A DNA stretch of 6,497 nucleotides from NCBI GenBank assembly GCA_937907495.1, contig CALESS010000192.1, positions 1-6,497 on the forward strand. Direction: 5' to 3'. The notes below the pieces were generated by a model, which searched no databases, was not told where the DNA came from, and saw only the letters and a list, made by a program, of their open reading frames with translations. A program made the translations under genes and the position numbers. The stretch is from an uncultured Anaerolineaceae bacterium. Its GTDB lineage: Bacteria; Chloroflexota; Anaerolineae; Anaerolineales; Anaerolineaceae. Shown here piece by piece: positions 1 to 5,565 of the stretch (position 1 is its first letter; the number at the start of each line of letters is the position of its first letter).

Positions 1-483
1 GGTTTCTATTCTGTTCCCAGCCTGACTCTGCCCCAGGCAGTACCCAGTGATTTTCGGGATTTCCAAACCCAGGCAGAGGCCATCCTCAGCCCGCAATCCC
101 CCCATTTATCTCCCCTGCAAATGAGTCTGGCCATTTCTGCCCTGACCGAAGCCGGCAGAATACCCGCTCCCCGCCTGGTGCTCTCCGTCCACACGCCGCA
201 CCTGGGCTGGCAGGCCATTTCTGCGGAATCCGCCATTACGGTCCTGGACAAGGCCGAGTTGGTAAGAACCACCAACCAATTGCGATTGCCAAATATCCCG
301 GCCTGGCACGCTGTAGGGCAGGCGCAAGAAAACAACCAGACGTTCACCTGGTTCATCGGCGGGACCCTCTCAGACTGGCGGGGTGCGCCATTATCCGTGG
401 TGGTCTTATTGGAAGAGGATGCCCCCCAAAAAGCCCTTTCCATCGGCAAGGAATTATTTAGCTTCGTTTTTCAAACGAAGTGA
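1..483 (+). CDS. Penicillin-binding transpeptidase-like protein, C-terminal part (5' truncated by window)
   Basis: The frame is open from base 1 and stops with TGA at 481-483, so 160 C-terminal residues are present and the true start lies outside the window; the first in-frame ATG (121) is internal. The fragment resembles the end of a class B penicillin-binding protein transpeptidase domain. It has the SPLQM segment (fragment residues 37-41) followed by LAISALTEAGRIPAPRLV, which matches the usual 'SPLQMALAYAALANGG' helix after the active-site region, and a final WFIGG...SVVVLLEED strand followed by a helix. Known members crosslink peptidoglycan on the outer face of the membrane. The place where KTGTAQ is expected reads HAVGQAQ (307-327), so the catalytic KTG lysine seems absent. 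The SxxK and SxN motifs would lie upstream and cannot be checked. It may be an inactive homologue; family assignment is moderately sure, activity unknown. Confidence 0.72.
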   Translation, partial: GFYSVPSLTLPQAVPSDFRDFQTQAEAILSPQSPHLSPLQMSLAISALTEAGRIPAPRLVLSVHTPHLGWQAISAESAITVLDKAELVRTTNQLRLPNIPAWHAVGQAQENNQTFTWFIGGTLSDWRGAPLSVVVLLEEDAPQKALSIGKELFSFVFQTK

Positions 484-496
484 GGCTGATACATCC

Positions 497-531
497 AAAA
501 AAAACGGGCTCTGGATTTTTCAGAGCCCGTT
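497..531 (-). terminator. Intrinsic terminator of tyrS
   Basis: A perfect inverted repeat lies just after the tyrS stop codon: ACGGGCTCTG (504-513) pairs with CAGAGCCCGT (521-530), extendable by one A-T pair (503/531), with a 7-base loop. The run of A at 497-504 becomes a U-tract on the minus-strand transcript, so the signal is oriented for tyrS. On the plus strand no T-run follows the hairpin, so it would be at best a weak terminator for the PBP-like gene that ends at 483. Confidence 0.93.
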
Positions 532-537
532 CGTGAA

Positions 538-1746
538 TTAAACCAACCGCACAAAATTCCTCTTCCCCACCTGTAAAACACCCGGTACAGCCCTCATCTT
601 CAAATCCTCCACCACTTCGCCATTCAGTCGAACCCCTTTTTGCTCAATCAATCGCCGGGCTTCTCCACGGCTGGAAGATAACTGGGCAGCCATCAAGACA
701 TCCACAATGTTCATCTGGTCTTGCAGGTGGAAATCTGGCATTTCGTCCGGAATTTCCTTCTTCTGAAACTTGCCGATGAAGGCTTCTTGAGCCTTTACCG
801 CTTCATCCTCACCATAGAAGGATGCCGAAACTTCAAAGGCTAATTGCATCTTGGCATCCCGCGGATGAATACTCCCATCCTTGACACCTTTCTCCAAGGC
901 CTCGATATGGGGCGGATCCCAGCGTGTAACCAGCCGGCTAAAGGATGGCATGGCAAAATCCGGAATGCTCATTACTTTGCCATACATATCCTCGGCATCC
1001 GTGTTGATCGGGATATGATTGCCGAGGGATTTGCTCATCTTCACCACCCCATCCGTTCCGGGTAATATGCCGAGGATGATGGCAATATTCGGCTTCTCAC
1101 CCAGGAAGGTCATCACCTTGCGGGCGGAGGTCACGATGTTAAACAACTGATCAGTTCCGCCCACTTGCACATCCGCCTTTAATGAATAAGCATCATACCC
1201 CTGCATAATGGCATAGAAGAACTCGTGCAGGTAGACGGCATCATTCCGCTCCCAGCGCACCCGGAAGCTCTCGCGCGTCATAAATTGCTGGATGGTGAAG
1301 TTCGAGGCCAGGCGGATTAATTGCTCAAAAGTGAGCCTGGAGAGCCACTCCGCATTGTAGCGAATCACCGTCTTTTCTGCATCCAGGATGCGGAACGCTT
1401 GTTCGGCATAGGTGCGGCCATTCTCCGCTACCTCCTCCTGGGTCAACTGCGGCCGCAACACGTCCTTATCCGAGGGATCGCCAATCAGCGAGGTGTAATT
1501 GCCGATCAGGAAAGTGACTTCATGGCCCAATTCCTGGAACTGCCGCAGCTTGCGCATGGTGACGGTATGCCCCAGGTGCAAATCTGCTTTGCGTGGGTCA
1601 TAACCTGCATACACTCGCAGCGGCCGCCCTTCTTTCTCGGCAATGATTAACCGCTGTTCCAATTCCTCTGCCATCGTACGCCTCAGCGACTCATCGCCAT
1701 ATTCTGTGCCTTGCATCAAGTATTCTACTTGCTGTGCAATATTCAT
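538..1746 (-). CDS. tyrS: Tyrosyl-tRNA synthetase (KMSKS/S4 type)
   Basis: Encodes the 402-residue cytoplasmic enzyme that joins tyrosine to tRNA-Tyr using ATP. Class I synthetase signatures are visible: YAGYDP (46-51), the HIGH motif as HLGH (57-60), GGTDQ (196-200) and KMSKS (236-240). The C-terminal portion from about residue 345 has the look of an S4 RNA-binding domain (SSSRGEARRLIEQKGVRLNG), which in this family contacts the tRNA. The KMSKS form, rather than KFGKS, and the length of about 400 residues fit the TyrRZ-like branch rather than the E. coli TyrS branch. The ATG at 1746 has a good Shine-Dalgarno GGGAGG (1752-1757) five bases upstream. The gene is apparently monocistronic, ending in the terminator at 497-531. 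It is preceded by a tyrosine-rich leader ORF and a leader terminator that probably regulate it by attenuation. Confidence 0.97.
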   Translation of the reverse strand: MNIAQQVEYLMQGTEYGDESLRRTMAEELEQRLIIAEKEGRPLRVYAGYDPRKADLHLGHTVTMRKLRQFQELGHEVTFLIGNYTSLIGDPSDKDVLRPQLTQEEVAENGRTYAEQAFRILDAEKTVIRYNAEWLSRLTFEQLIRLASNFTIQQFMTRESFRVRWERNDAVYLHEFFYAIMQGYDAYSLKADVQVGGTDQLFNIVTSARKVMTFLGEKPNIAIILGILPGTDGVVKMSKSLGNHIPINTDAEDMYGKVMSIPDFAMPSFSRLVTRWDPPHIEALEKGVKDGSIHPRDAKMQLAFEVSASFYGEDEAVKAQEAFIGKFQKKEIPDEMPDFHLQDQMNIVDVLMAAQLSSSRGEARRLIEQKGVRLNGEVVEDLKMRAVPGVLQVGKRNFVRLV

Positions 1747-1761
1747 AAATGCCTCCCAGTG

Positions 1762-1804
1762 AAAAAAATAAAAAAGCGCGTCCGCAACTGCCAGGACGCG
1801 CCTT
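1762..1804 (-). terminator. Leader terminator (attenuator) in front of tyrS
   Basis: On the minus strand, GCGCGTCC (1801-1794) pairs perfectly with GGACGCGC (1783-1776). Three weaker outer pairs, A1804-U1773, A1803-U1774 and G1802-U1775, can extend the stem to 11. The loop is 10 bases (1793-1784). The stem is followed by six T, one A and seven T (1775-1762), a very strong U-tract. The tyrS Shine-Dalgarno begins five bases later. Because it lies downstream of the tyrS promoter and within 16 bases of the start codon, leaving no room for another promoter, every tyrS transcript must pass through it. It may also stop read-through from the epimerase-like gene upstream. Confidence 0.9.
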
Positions 1805-1821
1805 ATCAGCAGCCGGATGCG
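1777..1821 (-). promoter_or_regulatory. Predicted antiterminator hairpin of the tyrS leader
   Basis: Found by hand pairing on the minus strand. The 5' arm CGCATCCGGCTGC (1821-1809) begins directly after the leader-ORF stop codon and pairs with GCAGTTGCGGACGCG (1791-1777). Pairs are C1809-G1791, G1810-C1790, T1811-A1789, C1812-G1788 and G1813-U1787 (wobble). After a two-base bulge (1786-1785) come G1814-C1784, C1815-G1783, C1816-G1782 and T1817-A1781, then one A-C mismatch and C1819-G1779, G1820-C1778, C1821-G1777. It sequesters the 3' arm of the terminator and leaves the terminator 5' arm in its 17-base loop, so the two hairpins exclude each other. This is a structural inference; no folding program was run. 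Confidence 0.72.
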
Positions 1822-1860
1822 TTAGGGTTTATTAACGTAATAATAATTTTTCTCGCTCAT
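1822..1860 (-). CDS. Tyrosine-rich leader peptide of tyrS (MSEKNYYYVNKP)
   Basis: A 12-codon ORF, ATG (1860-1858) to TAA (1824-1822), encodes MSEKNYYYVNKP. Codons 6-8 are TAT TAT TAC, three consecutive tyrosines (1845-1837). It lies between the tyrS promoter and the leader terminator. By analogy with trpL, hisL and pheM leaders, the peptide itself probably has no function; its translation senses charged tRNA-Tyr. If the ribosome stalls at the Tyr codons, the antiterminator 5' arm (1821-1809) should stay free. If it reaches the stop codon, its usual footprint of about 12-15 bases beyond the A site would cover that arm, so the terminator forms. No Shine-Dalgarno precedes the ATG. The promoter places the mRNA 5' end one to three bases before it, so leaderless initiation is likely. 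Translation is unproven. Confidence 0.78.
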   Translation of the reverse strand: MSEKNYYYVNKP

Positions 1861-1869
1861 TTCGGCTCT

Positions 1870-1897
1870 ATTATAATCTACGCTCGCCGATAATCAA
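1870..1897 (-). promoter_or_regulatory. Sigma70-type promoter of the tyrS leader
   Basis: On the minus strand TTGATT (1897-1892) is separated by 16 bases from a perfect TATAAT (1875-1870). Four of six -35 bases match TTGACA. The expected transcription start is near 1863, and the leader ORF starts at 1860. The -35 box overlaps the stop codon of the epimerase-like gene (1896-1894). Downstream of it there is no other promoter-like pair before tyrS. Confidence 0.8.
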
Positions 1898-2805
1898 GGG
1901 TTGAAAATTTCGCTTAAGGCTGCTTCCAAATCTGGATGGATAAATTGGTAACCCTGTTTCAGCAAACGCCGCGGGATCGCCCGTTGACCTTCAAGCACGA
2001 TCTTACTCATCTCTCCCAGGGCAATCTTCAGTGCAAAAGCTGGTACTGGCAGCCAGTAGGGCTTTTTAATCACCCTGGCTAACGTTTTCCCAACCTCCTT
2101 CATGCGGGCTGGCGCGGGTGCACAAAGGTTGAACTCCCCATGCGCCTCCCGGTTTTCAATCAGGTACAGCATCGCCCGCGCCTGGTCCTGCAAATGGATC
2201 CACGGCCACCATTGCTCCCCGGAACCCAACGGGCCACCGGCGAAAAGCCGATATTGCAGCAACAGCTTGCCCAGCGCACCGCTGCTTTTGGTTAACACCA
2301 AACCCGTGCGGATGACCACCCGCCGCACTCCCAAACTTTCCACCGGGCGGGTCGAATTTTCCCAATCCACGCATAATCTCCCCAAATAATCCGTCGCAGC
2401 CGGGGACTCTTCATCTACAATTTGATCTCCTGTATCTCCATAATAACCCACCGCCGAAGCCTGTATAAAAACCTCGGGCCGGCGGCGGCTGGCTTGTACT
2501 GCCTGGGTTAGAGCCGCACCCGCCCGGATCCGGCTTTCTCGAATCTCAAGCTTCCGCCCGGCTGTCCAGCGTCCCTCCCCAATGTTTGCGCCTGCCAGGT
2601 TGATGACGGCATCCATCTCATCCATCACTTGCTGCCACCCGTCCGTCGTTCGGCTATCCCATCTGACCACCGACACCTGCGAAGAGAGTTCGGGATGCTC
2701 CTGCGGGTTTCGGCTCAGCACGGTGATTTGATGCCCGTGTTTCAATGCCTCCTGGAGGAAAGCCCCTCCGATCAAACCGCTTCCACCACTCATCAAGATC
2801 TTCAT
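1894..2805 (-). CDS. TIGR01777-family epimerase/oxidoreductase-like protein (SDR superfamily)
   Basis: A 303-residue protein of the extended short-chain dehydrogenase superfamily, close to the E. coli YfcH / SDR39U1 group. The N-terminus MKILMSGGSGLIG carries the Rossmann dinucleotide-binding GxxGxxG (GGSGLIG, residues 7-13). Further family landmarks are INLAGANI (68-75), ASAVGYYGD (116-124), LCVDWE (144-149), RTGLVL (166-171) and WPWIHLQD (200-207). The end (AIPRRLLKQGYQFIHPDLEAAL, 276-297) matches the DUF1731-type C-terminal domain. No canonical YxxxK catalytic pair is evident around Y140, which I recall is normal for this family. The substrate is unknown; NAD(P) binding is likely. Length is typical. 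GAAAGG (2818-2813) precedes the ATG by seven bases. It is divergent from the HNH gene and upstream of tyrS, but tyrS has its own promoter. Confidence 0.9.
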   Translation of the reverse strand: MKILMSGGSGLIGGAFLQEALKHGHQITVLSRNPQEHPELSSQVSVVRWDSRTTDGWQQVMDEMDAVINLAGANIGEGRWTAGRKLEIRESRIRAGAALTQAVQASRRRPEVFIQASAVGYYGDTGDQIVDEESPAATDYLGRLCVDWENSTRPVESLGVRRVVIRTGLVLTKSSGALGKLLLQYRLFAGGPLGSGEQWWPWIHLQDQARAMLYLIENREAHGEFNLCAPAPARMKEVGKTLARVIKKPYWLPVPAFALKIALGEMSKIVLEGQRAIPRRLLKQGYQFIHPDLEAALSEIFNP

Positions 2806-2837
2806 TTGCCAGCCTTTCTGTTTTTCATTTCCAAAAG

Positions 2838-2859
2838 TGCTATAATCGCATACAAGGAG
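2838..2859 (+). promoter_or_regulatory. Extended -10 promoter and Shine-Dalgarno of the HNH gene
   Basis: TGCTATAAT (2838-2846) is a perfect extended -10 element (TGn plus TATAAT). I see no good -35 at the right distance, which is usual for extended -10 promoters. The predicted start of transcription is near 2853, directly followed by AAGGAG (2854-2859), five bases before the ATG at 2865. The very short 5' UTR supports that start and argues against the longer upstream reading frame. Confidence 0.72.
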
Positions 2860-2864
2860 CGGGT

Positions 2865-3368
2865 ATGGACGAAGCTGTCCTCGTTCTCAATGCCAATTTC
2901 GAGCCCATTCATGTTTGCAGCCTGCGCCGGGCGGTTAATATGATGCTGGCAGAAAAAGCCACCCTCATTGTAAACGGTCGGGGAGAAATCCGCACGGTTT
3001 CATCCTCATTTCCGCGGCCATCAGTCATCCGCCTTTCCCGCATGGTGCCGCGTCCCCGTCCAAGGGTGAACCTCTCCCGCAAAGAGATCTTCCGCCGAGA
3101 TAATTATATCTGCCAATACTGTGGAAAACGAGTCCCTGACCTGACGGTGGATCATATCATCCCCCGCCACCTCTCCGGGCAGCACAACTGGACGAACGTT
3201 GTGACCGCCTGCTCTTCTTGTAATCATAAAAAAGGGGGGCGAACGGTAGAGGAAGCCGGCATGCATCTGCTGCGCATGCCCTATGAGCCTTCGCCTTCGG
3301 CGAACTATATCTTCGGCGGGCACCTTTACCCCTACGCCGAATGGGAACCCTTCCTCCAGGGCTGGTAA
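2865..3368 (+). CDS. HNH endonuclease-like protein
   Basis: A 167-residue protein with a C-terminal HNH nuclease fold. Residues 83-86 (CQYC) and 116-119 (CSSC) form the structural zinc site. VDHIIPRH (95-102) supplies the D96-H97 core, N111 (WTNVV) is the middle Asn, and NHKKGG (120-125) follows the second Cys pair. The N-terminal half (VLVLNANFEPIHVCSLRRAVNMMLAEKATLI) is the region usually seen in stand-alone housekeeping HNH proteins of several bacterial phyla. HNH proteins cut or nick DNA with a metal ion; the target here is unknown and nothing nearby suggests restriction, phage or intron context. The frame is open further upstream (an ATG at 2745), but the Shine-Dalgarno and promoter set the start at 2865, and the longer form would overlap the divergent epimerase gene. 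It ends stop-to-stop with the MBL gene. Confidence 0.9.
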   Translation: MDEAVLVLNANFEPIHVCSLRRAVNMMLAEKATLIVNGRGEIRTVSSSFPRPSVIRLSRMVPRPRPRVNLSRKEIFRRDNYICQYCGKRVPDLTVDHIIPRHLSGQHNWTNVVTACSSCNHKKGGRTVEEAGMHLLRMPYEPSPSANYIFGGHLYPYAEWEPFLQGW

Positions 3369-4127
3369 TTAATCCAATTCAATCCGCAAAAAATCTGTTG
3401 CCAGGGCGGTTTTGCCCGGGAAGATTTGTTTCGCCCGGCTCAACATCTCCTCGGCATCCATTTTTGTGATGTCATAATGGATCAAAAAAAGCCGCCGGGC
3501 CTCTGCCTGCCGGGCAATTGCCGCGGCCTGTTCAACAGAAGAATGACCGCTGCCATGTCCCGCCGCCTCATGGATTAACACATCCGCCCCGCGCCCCAGC
3601 TCCACCACCGCCGGGCATGGTTCCGTATCGCAGGAATAGGCCGCCGTTTTCTCAATTTGCGGAAATTCCATCCGCAGACCAATGGTTGGAATAAAATGTT
3701 TGACCGGAGAAGTGTAGAGCTTGAAATCTGGGGTTTGGATTGCCAGCGTCATGTCCTCTTCTGGCAGGCTGTGGAAGAAAACCGGGAAGAACCCCGGCCA
3801 ATGCTTCCAATCGAACAAATCCATCATCACCTTCAGCCGCTCAATCACTGTTTCCAGGCCGTAAACATTCATCGGCCGGGTACGGTGCTGCAGCCACATA
3901 TCCATCAGCAGCAACGGAATTCCAGAGACATGATCTGGATGAAAATGGGTGACCACAATATCTGTGATGCTGTCCAATTCAACCCCCGCTTTCGCCAGGT
4001 GGAGAATGGGGTTGCCGCTGCAATCTACCAAAATATTACGTTCGCCCAGTTCAATCAGAAAATGAGTGGTCTCATGTCCTTCCCGAGGGATGGCATTTGC
4101 TGTGCCCAGGAGCAATAACGTTCCCAT
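3369..4127 (-). CDS. MBL-fold metallo-hydrolase, RNase Z-like
   Basis: A 252-residue metallo-beta-lactamase-fold enzyme. The metal-binding signature HxHxDH is HFHPDH (residues 61-66). Further likely ligands are H144 (VKHFIP), D167 (SCDTEPC) and H217 (LIHYD), with HEAAGHGSGHSS (186-197) resembling the HEA...GHS segment of RNase Z and its relatives. It is shorter than typical RNase Z (about 300 residues) and I see no clear tRNA-binding exosite, so 'ribonuclease Z' is not safe; a small-molecule ester or phosphodiester hydrolase is equally possible. No signal peptide is evident, so it is likely cytoplasmic. AGGAGG (4137-4132) precedes the ATG. It starts 16 bases after the permease gene ends, so it is probably the third gene of the ABC operon. 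Its stop abuts the stop of the convergent HNH gene and no terminator is visible. Confidence 0.88.
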   Translation of the reverse strand: MGTLLLLGTANAIPREGHETTHFLIELGERNILVDCSGNPILHLAKAGVELDSITDIVVTHFHPDHVSGIPLLLMDMWLQHRTRPMNVYGLETVIERLKVMMDLFDWKHWPGFFPVFFHSLPEEDMTLAIQTPDFKLYTSPVKHFIPTIGLRMEFPQIEKTAAYSCDTEPCPAVVELGRGADVLIHEAAGHGSGHSSVEQAAAIARQAEARRLFLIHYDITKMDAEEMLSRAKQIFPGKTALATDFLRIELD

Positions 4128-4143
4128 AAGTCCTCCTAATCGT

Positions 4144-5565
4144 TCATCCGCCCAAAATTAGTGAAGCAATCCGGGGTGTCACCCATACTTCAATTGCCGC
4201 TGCCAGCAGCAGCATGGGAATGACCACCCCCACGAATATTTTTACCCATTCTGCCAGCGAAATGATGGAGATCTCGCCAATGGTTTTCTTTTCTCCGGCT
4301 GAAGCCAACCGTGCGCCCCCATAAAGGATGACCGAACTTGCCAGGATTCCTGCCCCAACTTCCAGCCAGCCATGAGGCAGGATAAAGCCCACCAGTATCG
4401 GCAGCCCCGGCAAGCCGCTGGCTGCAAGGGTTCCCACCAGGTAAGAGGTGACTGCAACGGTCGCAATCGTTGGAAGTACCCCAAAGATCCCCAGCGAGAG
4501 CATCCCCAGGATCACCGAAAGCAGCATGAAGCGCACATTGTTGCTCAAAAACGCCAGGAAGTTTTGTCTTGCAAACAGGGGCCACAAATCCAGCGAGGAC
4601 TGCACCTGCGCCTTCCAATCGCCCTGGGTAACGGATTGTAACGGAATGGGGAAAATTTTCGTTAAATACAAACCTACAAAAATACCCCCCACAGCCAGGA
4701 CGGTCATCATCAAGAATGGCCGGCGCAGATTCTTGAGTGTGTCTCCAACCGAAACCCTGTACCACTCCCCGATCCCCCGCGCACCTCCGGTTAAAGTCTT
4801 GCGGAAAACACCCCAGGCCCAGCGGATATTCAGCACATCAATTTCATGCCCCAGCAATTCCTCTCGCTGGAAATGAGCCAACCCCACCCGCACCAGCAAA
4901 AACGAGAGTACAACCAGGGCAAAAACGACCAGCCATAATGTAGAGTACGTCCCCCAGAACATGACCATCGCCTCACCCTGCACCATCAACGCCATTGGAA
5001 TGATGATAAAACTGGCCAACAGGTTGGCTGCCCGCACAGAGGTGGCCTGGCTGGAAACGACCACCGCCCCGCTCACCATCACCAGGGCCTGAACCGTGGA
5101 GAGCAAAAAGACTAGCGCCAGCAAATCCCAGGATGGCAAGCGGACCCCGCCCAACAGCAAACCCGCCAGGTACACGCCCATCCCAAGGTAGCTGGTAAAC
5201 AATGGCGGAACAATGGATGAAAGCAATTTCCCCAGGTAAAGCTGCCAATCTTTCAAAGGGGAGTTCAGCAGCGGTTCAATGCTGCCCCGCTCCTTTTCAC
5301 CCACGAAGGATTCCAACGCGATAACCAGTGAGACCGAAATGGGAAAAAAACCGGTAATCATCAGTAGAAACGGCACCAACCGTTCCCCGATGATGGTTGC
5401 TCCATATCTTTCCACAAACCCCAAAATTTGTTGGGCGGTGAAATTCATCAGGAACGGAAAAAATACAGTCAATGCAACCGCCGGAAAGATGATCCGCCAA
5501 TCCCGGAATTGGTCCCGGACTTCCCGGGTGGCAATGTGAAGTGCAGGTTTCAGTTGATCATACAT
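4144..5565 (-). CDS. ABC-2 type permease fused to a SpoIIM-like membrane domain
   Basis: A 473-residue integral membrane protein, the likely membrane partner of the adjoining ATPase. The first half (to about residue 235) is an ABC-2 permease of the NatB-like kind. It has an amphipathic start (LHIATREVRDQFRDWRIIFP), a hydrophobic segment, then the typical EKERGSIEPLLNSPL cytoplasmic motif (about 90-104) and several further hydrophobic helices. The second half (about 265 on) resembles stage II sporulation protein M / DUF95 proteins, with WPLFARQNFLAFLSNN, a Gly-rich helix and FILPHGWLEVGAGILA (LPHG near 396-399). The substrate is unknown; export is inferred from the ABC-2 family. Start: a GTG at 5568 is possible, but ATG at 5565 sits seven bases from AGGAGG (5578-5573) and forms a TGATG stop-start overlap with the ATPase gene, so I chose it. 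Coupled translation is likely. Confidence 0.88.
   Translation of the reverse strand: MYDQLKPALHIATREVRDQFRDWRIIFPAVALTVFFPFLMNFTAQQILGFVERYGATIIGERLVPFLLMITGFFPISVSLVIALESFVGEKERGSIEPLLNSPLKDWQLYLGKLLSSIVPPLFTSYLGMGVYLAGLLLGGVRLPSWDLLALVFLLSTVQALVMVSGAVVVSSQATSVRAANLLASFIIIPMALMVQGEAMVMFWGTYSTLWLVVFALVVLSFLLVRVGLAHFQREELLGHEIDVLNIRWAWGVFRKTLTGGARGIGEWYRVSVGDTLKNLRRPFLMMTVLAVGGIFVGLYLTKIFPIPLQSVTQGDWKAQVQSSLDLWPLFARQNFLAFLSNNVRFMLLSVILGMLSLGIFGVLPTIATVAVTSYLVGTLAASGLPGLPILVGFILPHGWLEVGAGILASSVILYGGARLASAGEKKTIGEISIISLAEWVKIFVGVVIPMLLLAAAIEVWVTPRIASLILGG

Noticed and set aside
6..449. 147-codon minus-strand ORF opposite the PBP-like gene
   Set aside because: It is antisense to a frame that clearly matches a transpeptidase C-terminus, shows no recognisable domain, and has a composition (many Arg, Cys and Trp) typical of a shadow frame.
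1801..1826. Resemblance of the plus-strand sequence around GCCGGATGCG to enterobacterial REP elements
   Set aside because: There is no matching palindromic partner and no second copy in the window. The sequence is explained by the antiterminator 5' arm.
1747..1870. T-box riboswitch in the tyrS leader
   Set aside because: The leader is only about 117 bases and has no T-box consensus (AGGGTGGNACCGCG-like), no stem I and no specifier loop. The Tyr codons lie in a start-to-stop ORF instead.
1711..1893. 60-codon plus-strand ORF across the tyrS leader
   Set aside because: It overlaps the tyrS start, promoter and terminator in antisense, has no Shine-Dalgarno, and has an unremarkable sequence.
2745..2864. 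Longer N-terminus of the HNH protein starting at 2745
   Set aside because: It would run 61 bases into the divergent epimerase gene and across the extended -10 promoter. The added residues are low-complexity, and the AAGGAG before ATG 2865 gives a better start.
2865..3368. Homing endonuclease or prophage HNH
   Set aside because: There is no intron, intein, terminase, portal or integrase sequence nearby, and the neighbours are chromosomal housekeeping genes.
4190..4765. 191-codon minus-strand ORF in another frame of the permease gene
   Set aside because: The overlapping frame encodes the hydrophobic helices and LPHG motif of a real membrane protein. The alternative shows no domain or ribosome binding site.
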